DNA of 9,883 nucleotides from an uncultured Chlorobiaceae bacterium (GTDB taxonomy: Bacteria > Bacteroidota > Chlorobiia > Chlorobiales > Chlorobiaceae): contig CAIQSY010000127.1 in NCBI GenBank assembly GCA_903874585.1, positions 1-9,883 of the forward strand, written 5' to 3'. Shown in pieces: positions 1 through 5,807 of the stretch. The notes beneath the pieces are model-generated. The model saw nothing but the letters and a program-made list of their open reading frames with translations. It searched no databases and was not told where the DNA came from. Positions within the stretch are counted from its first letter, which is position 1; every line of letters starts with the position of its first letter. A program made the position numbers and the translations under genes.

Positions 1-740
1 AATTTTTGCGGCAGATCGCTGACCAGCAGATGTGGTACCGATGTTTTCTGTGAGCGATTGAGCATACCCGATTCCGACAGCAGCTCGCTGGTTCTCAGCG
101 CCACAGCTTCTGCGGAATCAATAATCCGAATGGCACTGCCAACTGTTTCACCAATCACCTGGCGAAGAATTGGATAGTGCGTGCAACCTAAAACAAGAGT
201 ATCAATACCCTTATTGCGAAAGCCGGCAAGATAATGCTCGGCAATAAGTTGTGTTGCTGGGTGAGTGATAAAGCCCTCTTCTGCCAGCGGCACAAAAAGT
301 GGGCACGCCTGCGACACTACCTCAATATCGGGATTAAGCATATTAATGGCACAAGCATAAGCGTTGGAGCATACCGTCGCCTGTGTGCCAATAACGCCAA
401 TACGGTTGTTTTTGGTCATCTCAACGGCAAGACTCGCACCAGATTTGAGCACCCCTATCACAGGAATATTGCCGCACGACTTTTCCACCACATCCAAGGC
501 GAGTGCAGAGACGGTATTGCAGGCAACAATAATCATCTTCGGTTGATGTCGCATCAGAATAGCCGTATCATCAGCCGCATATTTGCGAATGGTAATCTGC
601 GATTTAGGACCATAAGGTACCCTTGCGGTATCGCCAAAATAGATCAGTCGCTCAAAAGGAAGCGCTGCCTGTATAGCTTTAACAACGGTAAGACCTCCAA
701 TACCGGAGTCAAAAATACCAATAGGGCTCTCTGTATTCAC
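1..740 (-). CDS. murI: Glutamate racemase MurI (3' end cut by window edge)
   Basis: Glutamate racemase converts L-glutamate to D-glutamate in the cytoplasm for peptidoglycan precursors; it is cofactor-independent and uses two cysteines. Reading the minus strand from GTG at 740 gives about 246 residues with the family motifs in order: DSGIGG (11-16), YFGDTARVPYG (34-44), VACNTVSA with first catalytic Cys74, GVIGT (115-119), CPLFVPLAEEG (146-156, Glu154), and LGCTHYP with second catalytic Cys186 and His188. The family is usually about 265-275 residues, so only some 20-30 C-terminal residues are missing. GTG at 740 is chosen because an in-frame stop lies about eight codons upstream with no other usual start between, and the DSG motif falls at the normal distance from it. 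No clear Shine-Dalgarno precedes it. It lies downstream of ychF on the same strand, separated by a repeat-filled 88-bp spacer. Identification is firm; the start is likely. Confidence 0.96.
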   Translation of the reverse strand, partial: MNTESPIGIFDSGIGGLTVVKAIQAALPFERLIYFGDTARVPYGPKSQITIRKYAADDTAILMRHQPKMIIVACNTVSALALDVVEKSCGNIPVIGVLKSGASLAVEMTKNNRIGVIGTQATVCSNAYACAINMLNPDIEVVSQACPLFVPLAEEGFITHPATQLIAEHYLAGFRNKGIDTLVLGCTHYPILRQVIGETVGSAIRIIDSAEAVALRTSELLSESGMLNRSQKTSVPHLLVSDLPQK

Positions 741-824
741 TTGACCGTTGATAATTGATAATTAACAATTAACAGGTTACAATGATTTCATTGTCCACCG
801 TTCCATTGCCCATTATCTATTTAT
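741..824. repeat. Degenerate heptamer (7-bp) tandem repeat between ychF and murI
   Basis: The spacer reads as consecutive 7-mers from 741: ttgaccg, ttgataa, ttgataa, ttaacaa, ttaacag, then gttacaa, tgatttc, attgtcc, accgttc, cattgcc, cattatc, tatttat. The first five units are exactly in phase (TTG/TTA at 741, 748, 755, 762, 769). Later units keep a near-7-bp rhythm with one-base slips (777, 791, 806, 813). It also holds a perfect 7-bp inverted repeat with a 2-bp centre, acaatga/tcattgt (779-794). The array begins directly upstream of the murI GTG and ends four bases short of the ychF stop, so it is the whole 5' context of murI. On the minus strand TTGTAA (777-782) and TATCAA (755-760) with 16 bp between could pass for a weak promoter. 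Short heptamer arrays are known in some bacterial genomes; no function can be read from the sequence. Confidence 0.7.
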
Positions 825-828
825 GAAA

Positions 829-1920
829 CTATACGTTAAAGCGAAAAACAATGACATCGCCATCTTTAACAATGTACTCTTTTCCCTCTGAGCGAAGTTT
901 GCCAGCTACTTTGACCTTCTGCTCCGAACCGAGCTCAATAAGATCGCGATAGTGCATCACTTCAGCCCGAATAAAGCCTTTTTCAAAATCAGAGTGAATG
1001 GCGCCAGCCGCTTCTGGTGCAGCAGCACCTTTGCGAATTGTCCAGGCATGAACCTCTTTTTCGCCTGCAGTAAAGTAGGTTTGCAGCCCAAGCAGTTCAT
1101 ACGCGCTCTTGATAAGTCGGTCAAGCCCAGAGCTGTGCAACCCGAGACTTTCAAGAAATTCAGGACGCTCCTCTTCGGGAAGTTCCGCAATTTCAGCCTC
1201 AGTTTTTGCACTGATGATGATCATTTTCGCGCCATGTTCGGCGGCAATTTCAGCAACTTTCCGGGTGTGCATATTACCGTCGGGCAGGTCGTTTTCAGCC
1301 ACATTGGCTGCAAAGAGAATTGGTTTGGATGAGAGCAGGAAAAACTGTCGCGCAATTTCGCGCTCTTCCGGGGTTTCAAGAATCTTACGAACAGGCGTTC
1401 CGTCACTGAGCGCACTGATAATTTTCTCAGCAACATCAACCTGATGCTGCAGCTCTTTCTCCTTTCTGACATTTTTTCTCAACCGATCCATCCGGCGTTC
1501 CATGCTGTCGAGGTCAGCAAGCATCAACTCAGTCTCAATGGTAGCAATATCATCAGCAGGATCAATATGGCCGGCAACGTGAATAATATTATCGTCATCA
1601 AAACAGCGCACAACGTGCACAATAGCATCAACTTCGCGAATGTGCGAAAGAAACTGGTTGCCAAGTCCTTCGCCCTTACTGGCACCTTTAACCAGTCCAG
1701 CAATATCGACAATTTCAATGGTCGTTGGCACCAGCGTTGGCGTTTTTACCACATCGGCAATCTGTTGCATACGATCATCGGGAACAAATACAGTGCCGAC
1801 GTTTGGCTCTATAGTACAAAATGGATAGTTGGCAGCTTCTGCCTGTTTTGCCGTAATGGCATTGAAAAGCGTTGATTTTCCGACGTTTGGAAGGCCGACA
1901 ATGCCGCAGCGAAGTGACAT
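829..1920 (-). CDS. ychF: YchF/OLA1-type ribosome-binding ATPase
   Basis: YchF is a universally conserved P-loop protein of the Obg-related group that binds ribosomes and hydrolyses ATP in preference to GTP; it is linked to translation and stress responses. The 363-residue product has the family's usual length. Visible features are the P-loop GLPNVGKST (9-17), switch II DIAGLVKGAS (72-81), a lysine/arginine-rich helical domain (about 125-200), and NVAE (206-209) in place of the usual NKxD, the hallmark explaining loss of guanine specificity. The C-terminal TGS domain (about 279-362) contains HAWTIRKG and DFEKGFIRAE. The ATG at 1920 sits one residue before the conserved start of the G domain and is clearly right, although the sequence in front of it has no Shine-Dalgarno. 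The gene diverges from cmk and is followed by murI on the same strand. Confidence 0.98.
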   Translation of the reverse strand: MSLRCGIVGLPNVGKSTLFNAITAKQAEAANYPFCTIEPNVGTVFVPDDRMQQIADVVKTPTLVPTTIEIVDIAGLVKGASKGEGLGNQFLSHIREVDAIVHVVRCFDDDNIIHVAGHIDPADDIATIETELMLADLDSMERRMDRLRKNVRKEKELQHQVDVAEKIISALSDGTPVRKILETPEEREIARQFFLLSSKPILFAANVAENDLPDGNMHTRKVAEIAAEHGAKMIIISAKTEAEIAELPEEERPEFLESLGLHSSGLDRLIKSAYELLGLQTYFTAGEKEVHAWTIRKGAAAPEAAGAIHSDFEKGFIRAEVMHYRDLIELGSEQKVKVAGKLRSEGKEYIVKDGDVIVFRFNV

Positions 1921-1950
1921 AAATAAAGGGGTTATTGCATGAATAGCTTT

Positions 1951-1980
1951 ATTAAAATAATGGTTTTAACATGTAACCAA
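1951..1980 (-). promoter_or_regulatory. Possible sigma-70-type promoter for ychF
   Basis: On the minus strand TTGGTT (1975-1980) and TTTAAT (1951-1956) are separated by 18 bp and lie upstream of the ychF ATG at 1920. The region is AT-rich and divergent with cmk, so a promoter is expected here. The match to consensus is moderate and the assignment is inference. Confidence 0.35.
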
Positions 1981-1985
1981 TATGT

Positions 1986-2014
1986 TTGGAAAAAGCAAAT
2001 AATTTTTATAAAAT
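1986..2014 (+). promoter_or_regulatory. Probable sigma-70-type promoter for cmk-rpsA
   Basis: TTGGAA (1986-1991) and TAAAAT (2009-2014) are separated by exactly 17 bp, each with only one or two departures from TTGACA/TATAAT. An overlapping TATAAA begins at 2007. Transcription would begin near 2021. This is the best promoter-like sequence in the ychF-cmk divergent region. It collides with the cmk reading frame, because its -35 box begins with the only ordinary in-frame start codon (TTG 1986). Confidence 0.5.
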
Positions 2015-2762
2015 ACAGAACGAATTTGCATATAAATTTACACGTCTTTCAAGAACACAGAAAATCGGGATTAAGCGTATCATTATTGCCATTGACGGGC
2101 CGGCTGCATCTGGAAAAAGCACAACCGCACGGAGAGTAGCACTGCGCCTTGGTTATACGTATATCGACACTGGTGCCATGTATCGGGCAGTAACTCTTAA
2201 AGCTCTTCTTGCAGGAGTGCTTGATGATGTAAGGCGCGAACCTGAGCATATTGCTGTGTTACTTCAAAATATTACCATTCACTTTGAGGGTGATTCTGTT
2301 TTTCTTGATGGTCAGGATGTTACTGCTGCCATCAGGGATAATCGTGTCAGCCGCGAAGTAAGTTTTATCAGTTCGCTCAAACCCGTGCGCGATACACTGA
2401 TGCAGATGCAGCAGGCACTTGGTCAGCAAGGTTCGGTTGTTATGGATGGTCGCGATATAGGAACCGTTGTTTTTCCTGATGCTGAGCTGAAAATCTTTCT
2501 TGTGGCGGATGCCCGCGAAAGGGCGAAACGCCGATATGCCGAGCTGATTGCAAAATCTCCGAAAGGCAGTACTTTGCCCGATATTGAGCAGCTTGAAGAG
2601 GAGATAAAGCAGCGTGATCGTGATGATGAAGAGCGTCAACATGCGCCGTTGAAGAAACATCCCGATGCCCACGAAATTGATACATCGCAGTTAACCATTG
2701 AGCAGCAAGTTGAGATGGTTTACTCACTTGCCTTGCAGACAAGCGGGAATGTAAAGCTATAG
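1986..2762 (+). CDS. cmk: Cytidylate kinase (CMP/dCMP kinase); start codon uncertain
   Basis: Cmk phosphorylates CMP and dCMP with ATP, feeding CTP and dCTP pools. From TTG 1986 the product is 258 residues: P-loop GPAASGKST (38-46), DTGAMYR (61-67) for nucleotide monophosphate binding, DGRDIGT (154-160), and the lid signature RDxxDxxR (210-217) followed by PL..HPDAHEIDTS. Bacterial enzymes are typically about 220-230 residues and begin a few residues before the IIIAIDGPAASGKS strand, so the first 25-30 residues here look extra. Between TTG 1986 and that strand there is no in-frame ATG, GTG or TTG, only ATT/ATC/ATA codons (for example ATC 2064 and ATT 2070). An in-frame stop lies at 1974-1976. 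The true start may therefore be a non-canonical ATT/ATC near 2064-2070, especially if the promoter at 1986-2014 is real. It precedes rpsA by 116 bp, a common bacterial gene order. Family call certain; 5' boundary doubtful. Confidence 0.95.
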   Translation: MEKANNFYKIQNEFAYKFTRLSRTQKIGIKRIIIAIDGPAASGKSTTARRVALRLGYTYIDTGAMYRAVTLKALLAGVLDDVRREPEHIAVLLQNITIHFEGDSVFLDGQDVTAAIRDNRVSREVSFISSLKPVRDTLMQMQQALGQQGSVVMDGRDIGTVVFPDAELKIFLVADARERAKRRYAELIAKSPKGSTLPDIEQLEEEIKQRDRDDEERQHAPLKKHPDAHEIDTSQLTIEQQVEMVYSLALQTSGNVKL

Positions 2763-2878
2763 ATTATATCATATTGTACAATTGTTCTTTTCTCATGTTT
2801 TTTATTAACCACAAAACCGCAAGCCGAAATCTCTCGCGGCATGCAGGCTAACTATCAAGAGAGGAAGGAAAAAATTTA
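2763..2878 (+). promoter_or_regulatory. rpsA leader with strong Shine-Dalgarno and possible hairpin
   Basis: The 116-bp cmk-rpsA spacer contains a perfect palindrome ATTGTACAAT (2773-2782). It also has a small inverted repeat GCCG (2823-2826)/CGGC (2837-2840) and the purine-rich ribosome-binding site GAGAGGAAGGA (2859-2869), about ten bases before the ATG. CTCTC (2831-2835) is complementary to GAGAG (2859-2863), so a fold that covers the edge of the ribosome-binding site is possible. No convincing -35/-10 pair is seen, so read-through from cmk is the simplest source of transcript. The ribosome-binding site is certain; the fold is speculative. Confidence 0.5.
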
Positions 2879-4660
2879 ATGGCAGAAGCATTTACACAAG
2901 CGACCGAAAAAAAGGTCAAAGAGAGACCAGCAAGAAAAAAGCTCAAATTTTTTGCGCAGTACGAGCCCGCCGAACTTTCAGCGATGGAGAAGCTGTATTC
3001 AAGCACGCTCAATGAAATTACTGAAGATGAGATTATCAAGGGCAGAATTGTTTCGATATCCAACAAAGATGTTACCATTGATGTCGGCTTCAAGTCGGAG
3101 GGTATTGTCTCCCTGCTTGAATTCAGAGCCGAAGATGAAGTTCAAGTAGGCGACGATGTTGAAGTCTATCTTGAAAACATCGAAGACAAGATGGGGCAGC
3201 TCATTCTTTCAAAGAAGAAGGCTGACGTTCTGAGAATCTGGGATAGAATCTATGATTCAATCGAGAACGATACCATCATCAATGGAAAAATTATCAATCG
3301 CGTCAAGGGTGGCATGACCGTATCGCTTTCTGGCGTTGAGGCGTTCCTTCCCGGTTCACAGATTGATGTTAAACCTGTTCGTGATTTCGATGCTCTTGTT
3401 GGTCAAACTATGGACTTCAGGGTTGTCAAAATCAATCCCGTTACTCAGAATATTGTTGTCAGTCATAAAGTTATTCTCGAAGAGGCTTATGCCGCCCGTC
3501 GTGAAGAGATGCTTGCCAACATCAAAGTTGGTATGGTGCTCGAAGGTACAGTCAAGAACATCACCGACTTTGGTATTTTTGTCGATCTTGGCGGTCTTGA
3601 TGGTCTTGTGCATATCACCGATATTACTTGGGGCAGAATCAACCATCCTTCAGAGGTTGTTGATCTTGACCAGCCAATCAAGGTGGTTGTTGTCGGCTTC
3701 GACGAGAACACCAAGAGAGTCTCGCTTGGCATGAAGCAGCTCGAGTCCCATCCATGGGAAAATATAGAGATCAAGTACCCGGTCAGCTCAAAAGCTCCAG
3801 GTCGCGTAGTCTCTATTACCGATTACGGCGCATTTATCGAAATCGAGAAAGGCATCGAAGGTCTGGTTCACATTTCAGAGATGAGCTGGACGCAGCATAT
3901 CAAACATCCAGGTCAGTTTGTCACGCTTGGTCAGGAGGTTGAGTGTGTCATCCTCAATATTGATAAGGATCACACCAAGCTATCGCTCTCCATGAAGCGT
4001 GTTAACGAAGATCCATGGATTGCGCTCTCTGAAAAATATATCGAGCATTCACTGCACAATGGTACGGTCAGCAATATCACCGATTTTGGTGTTTTTGTTG
4101 AGCTTGAGCCCGGTGTTGATGGTCTTGTTCACATCTCCGATCTGTCGTGGACTAAGAAAATTCGCCATCCAAGCGAACTGGTCAAAAAGAATCAGGAGCT
4201 TGAAGTTAAGGTGCTGAAGTTTGATGTTCATGCCCGCCGTATTGCGCTTGGTCACAAGCAGATCAATCCGGATCCATGGGATGAGTTCGAGCAGAAGTAT
4301 GCCGTAGGCGCGGAAACTCCAGGCGAGGTTTCACAGCTCATTGAAAAGGGTGTGATTGTGATTCTGCCTGGTGATGTTGATGGTTTTGTGCCGGTATCTC
4401 ACCTGCTTCAGGGCGGAGTGAAAGATATCAACTCGTCGTTCAAAATGGGTGATGAGCTTCCTCTTCGCGTCATTGAGTTTGACAAAGAGAACAAGCGTAT
4501 CATTCTTTCAGCTCTTGAATATTTCAAGGACAAGAACAAGGAGGAGATTGAAGCATACCTTGCAGCTCATCCAAATGAGAAAAAAGAGATTGAAGCCGCA
4601 ACAGCCGAGCTTGAACCTCCAGTCAAGTCTTCAGATAAAAAAAGCAGCGAAAACGCCTGA
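2879..4660 (+). CDS. rpsA: 30S ribosomal protein S1
   Basis: S1 binds mRNA and helps load it on the 30S subunit. The 593-residue product carries six S1/OB-fold repeats at about 52-113, 133-197, 218-287, 303-373, 389-459 and 476-546. Repeats 3-5 show the typical TDFGxFV / GLVHISD-type core and are joined by a recurring PW linker (HPWENIE, DPWIALS, DPWDEFE). The CCATGG sequences coding for these linkers sit at 3752, 4013 and 4274, exactly 261 bp apart, so repeats 4 and 5 are equal 87-codon units. Repeats 1 and 2 are divergent, as in other S1 proteins, where they bind the ribosome. The N-terminus (1-50) is lysine-rich and the C-terminal tail (about 551-593) is charged, low in complexity and alanine/glutamate/lysine-rich. 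Length is slightly above the E. coli protein (557). The start is supported by a strong Shine-Dalgarno. It follows cmk, the usual arrangement, and is closed by a strong terminator. Confidence 0.98.
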   Translation: MAEAFTQATEKKVKERPARKKLKFFAQYEPAELSAMEKLYSSTLNEITEDEIIKGRIVSISNKDVTIDVGFKSEGIVSLLEFRAEDEVQVGDDVEVYLENIEDKMGQLILSKKKADVLRIWDRIYDSIENDTIINGKIINRVKGGMTVSLSGVEAFLPGSQIDVKPVRDFDALVGQTMDFRVVKINPVTQNIVVSHKVILEEAYAARREEMLANIKVGMVLEGTVKNITDFGIFVDLGGLDGLVHITDITWGRINHPSEVVDLDQPIKVVVVGFDENTKRVSLGMKQLESHPWENIEIKYPVSSKAPGRVVSITDYGAFIEIEKGIEGLVHISEMSWTQHIKHPGQFVTLGQEVECVILNIDKDHTKLSLSMKRVNEDPWIALSEKYIEHSLHNGTVSNITDFGVFVELEPGVDGLVHISDLSWTKKIRHPSELVKKNQELEVKVLKFDVHARRIALGHKQINPDPWDEFEQKYAVGAETPGEVSQLIEKGVIVILPGDVDGFVPVSHLLQGGVKDINSSFKMGDELPLRVIEFDKENKRIILSALEYFKDKNKEEIEAYLAAHPNEKKEIEAATAELEPPVKSSDKKSSENA

Positions 4661-4683
4661 GTATCTGTTTGATTTTTGTACAC

Positions 4684-4720
4684 ACAAAAGCCTTTCCTGT
4701 TTTGCAGGGAAGGCTTTTGT
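4684..4720 (+). terminator. Rho-independent terminator of the cmk-rpsA unit
   Basis: A 16-bp stem (4684-4699 with 4705-4720) pairs completely, one pair being G-U, around the 5-base loop ttttg. The stem begins ACAAAAGCC and ends GGCTTTTGT, so the U-tract is inside the 3' arm and the A-tract inside the 5' arm. It starts 24 bp after the rpsA stop. The A-tract on the other side means it could also act on transcripts from the opposite strand. Confidence 0.88.
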
Positions 4721-4799
4721 CGTTACAGGCAGATACCCCTCTTTCCATTTTTCCTGACTTCCATCATCAACTGAAGTTTTCACTGGCATTGAGGAAATC

Positions 4800-4834
4800 G
4801 TGTTCAATTGGATGTTTTGTAACAGTGTTCAATT
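4800..4834 (+). repeat. Pair of 10-bp direct repeats upstream of the omp promoter
   Basis: The sequence gtgttcaatt occurs at 4800-4809 and again at 4825-4834, 25 bp from start to start, about 20-50 bp upstream of the proposed -35 box of the outer-membrane gene. The placement suits a binding site for an activator, but two 10-bp copies alone do not show this. I see nothing else of note in the rest of 4721-4851. Confidence 0.4.
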
Positions 4835-4851
4835 ATTTTTTCTCGAAAGTC

Positions 4852-4879
4852 TTGGTTGTTTGTACTTTTTTTTTACACT
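4852..4879 (+). promoter_or_regulatory. Probable promoter of the outer-membrane protein gene, with T9 tract in spacer
   Basis: TTGGTT (4852-4857) and TACACT (4874-4879) are 16 bp apart; each matches four of six consensus bases. A run of nine T (4866-4874) fills the 3' half of the spacer and touches the -10 box. Transcription would start near 4886, leaving a leader of about 67 nt with Shine-Dalgarno AAGGAGA (4937-4943) before the ATG at 4953. Because rpsA ends in a strong terminator, a separate promoter is needed here. Confidence 0.5.
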
Positions 4880-4952
4880 ATTTCGTGTGTTACTAAGTAC
4901 CGTTAGTTTTTCCTTTTTATTTCTCTAACAACAAACAAGGAGACCAAAACAG

Positions 4953-5555
4953 ATGAAGAAAAAATTATTGTTACCACTGCTGCTCGCTGGCGGTTTATGC
5001 TCAACACCAGCATTTGCTGAAACCTATGTCAGTGGCTCAGTTGGGCTTGGCATGATGGGCAAATCTGATGCATCAAGTGCAGCAGGCACACAAAAAGATG
5101 CGATTGAATACAAAGCTGGTGTTCCATTTGGAGTAGCTCTTGGCTATAAAGCTAACGAGTACCGTGCTGAAGTTGCTGTTGGATATCAGTCAAATAGTGT
5201 TGATAAGTCATGGAATGGAACCACTATGGCTACCGCTACTGATACAGATGTAACAACACTTTCAGTTATGGCTAATGGTTATCGTGACTTTGCTATCAAA
5301 GATTCAGGCGTTTCACCTTATGTGATGGCTGGTGTTGGTATGGCAAGCATTAAAGCTAAAGATGCGACAACGACTATGATTGATAAAAGTGTTTTTGCTT
5401 GGCAGTTAGGCACTGGTGTTGGTCTCAAAGCTTCTGACAAGGTAGTCGTTGATCTTGGTCTCCGTTATTTTAAGCCATCGAATGTTAAAGATGGCGGCAC
5501 AGAAATTACTTGCTCCAGCATGAACGTTTTGGCTGGTGTACGGTACAGCTTCTAA
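4953..5555 (+). CDS. Small outer-membrane beta-barrel protein, secreted
   Basis: The 200-residue product has a clear signal peptide: KKK at 2-4, a hydrophobic core from 5 to about 16, and a cleavage site after AFA (20-22), giving a mature protein of about 178 residues. The cysteine at 16 is not in a proper lipobox. The mature part is a series of short alternating amphipathic strands rich in glycine and aromatic residues: about 24-34, 57-66, 69-79, 99-113, 121-135, 147-159, 162-173 and 188-200. It ends in RYSF with a terminal phenylalanine, the usual outer-membrane assembly signal. This size and pattern fit an eight-stranded barrel of the OmpA/OmpW/OMP_b-brl kind, without a peptidoglycan-binding domain. 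The loops, such as 36-54 and 81-99, are rich in Ser, Thr, Ala and Asp. Substrate or function cannot be told from sequence. It appears monocistronic, with its own promoter, good Shine-Dalgarno (4937-4943) and terminator. Confidence 0.85.
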   Translation: MKKKLLLPLLLAGGLCSTPAFAETYVSGSVGLGMMGKSDASSAAGTQKDAIEYKAGVPFGVALGYKANEYRAEVAVGYQSNSVDKSWNGTTMATATDTDVTTLSVMANGYRDFAIKDSGVSPYVMAGVGMASIKAKDATTTMIDKSVFAWQLGTGVGLKASDKVVVDLGLRYFKPSNVKDGGTEITCSSMNVLAGVRYSF

Positions 5556-5589
5556 GCTTTTCTTGCGTTACCGACAACTTTTTCTCAGT

Positions 5590-5624
5590 AAGCCGGCAGT
5601 AACAATGTACTGTCGGCTTTTTTT
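5590..5624 (+). terminator. Rho-independent terminator of the outer-membrane protein gene
   Basis: A 12-bp stem (5590-5601 with 5608-5619, one G-U pair) with the 6-base loop acaatg is followed by a T-tract that runs from 5618 to 5624. It begins 34 bp after the stop codon. It is a textbook plus-strand terminator; on the minus strand it lacks a good U-tract. Confidence 0.93.
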
Positions 5625-5703
5625 ATGCGTATTGATTTTTCTCTTATTCCTTTTTTCCTCTCATAGCTTGCCGGTTATCAATCCTGTCCATCATGTAATA
5701 TCT

Positions 5704-5799
5704 TGAACCATGATTCGCTTGATGGTTTGATTTCATGATTTCTCGTATTTATTTACAACGTAATCATGGAATCAAATCAATTCTATGAATCATGGTTCA
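5704..5799. repeat. Nested inverted repeat between convergent omp and metH
   Basis: Two stems share one axis. The outer pair is a perfect 13-bp inverted repeat, TGAACCATGATTC (5704-5716) with GAATCATGGTTCA (5787-5799). The inner pair is 15 bp, 5726-5740 with 5762-5776, perfect except for one T-G pair. A 21-base loop (5741-5761) and short unpaired strips of 9 and 10 bases complete the structure. The core CATGATT/AATCATG therefore occurs four times, twice in each direction. It starts eight bases after the metH stop, so the metH transcript would carry it as a large 3' hairpin, but no U-tract follows on that strand. It could serve as metH 3'-end structure or processing signal, or be a short palindromic mobile-type element. 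No flanking target duplication is clear. Confidence 0.75.
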
Positions 5800-5807
5800 G
5801 ACATATT

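Noticed and set aside
234..758. A 174-codon plus-strand open frame over murI
   Set aside because: It is antisense to conserved MurI motifs, including both catalytic cysteines, and has no protein-family features.
3752..4279. Three CCATGG sites 261 bp apart as a DNA repeat element
   Set aside because: They encode the Pro-Trp linkers between S1 domains, so the periodicity is explained by the protein's own repeats.
4669..4896. A 75-codon plus-strand open frame after rpsA
   Set aside because: It runs through the rpsA terminator hairpin and the omp promoter region, has no Shine-Dalgarno, and looks like translated non-coding AT-rich sequence.
4996..5002. Cysteine 16 of the outer-membrane protein as a lipoprotein lipobox
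   Set aside because: The residues before it (GGL) do not fit the lipobox, while AFA at 20-22 gives a normal signal peptidase I site.
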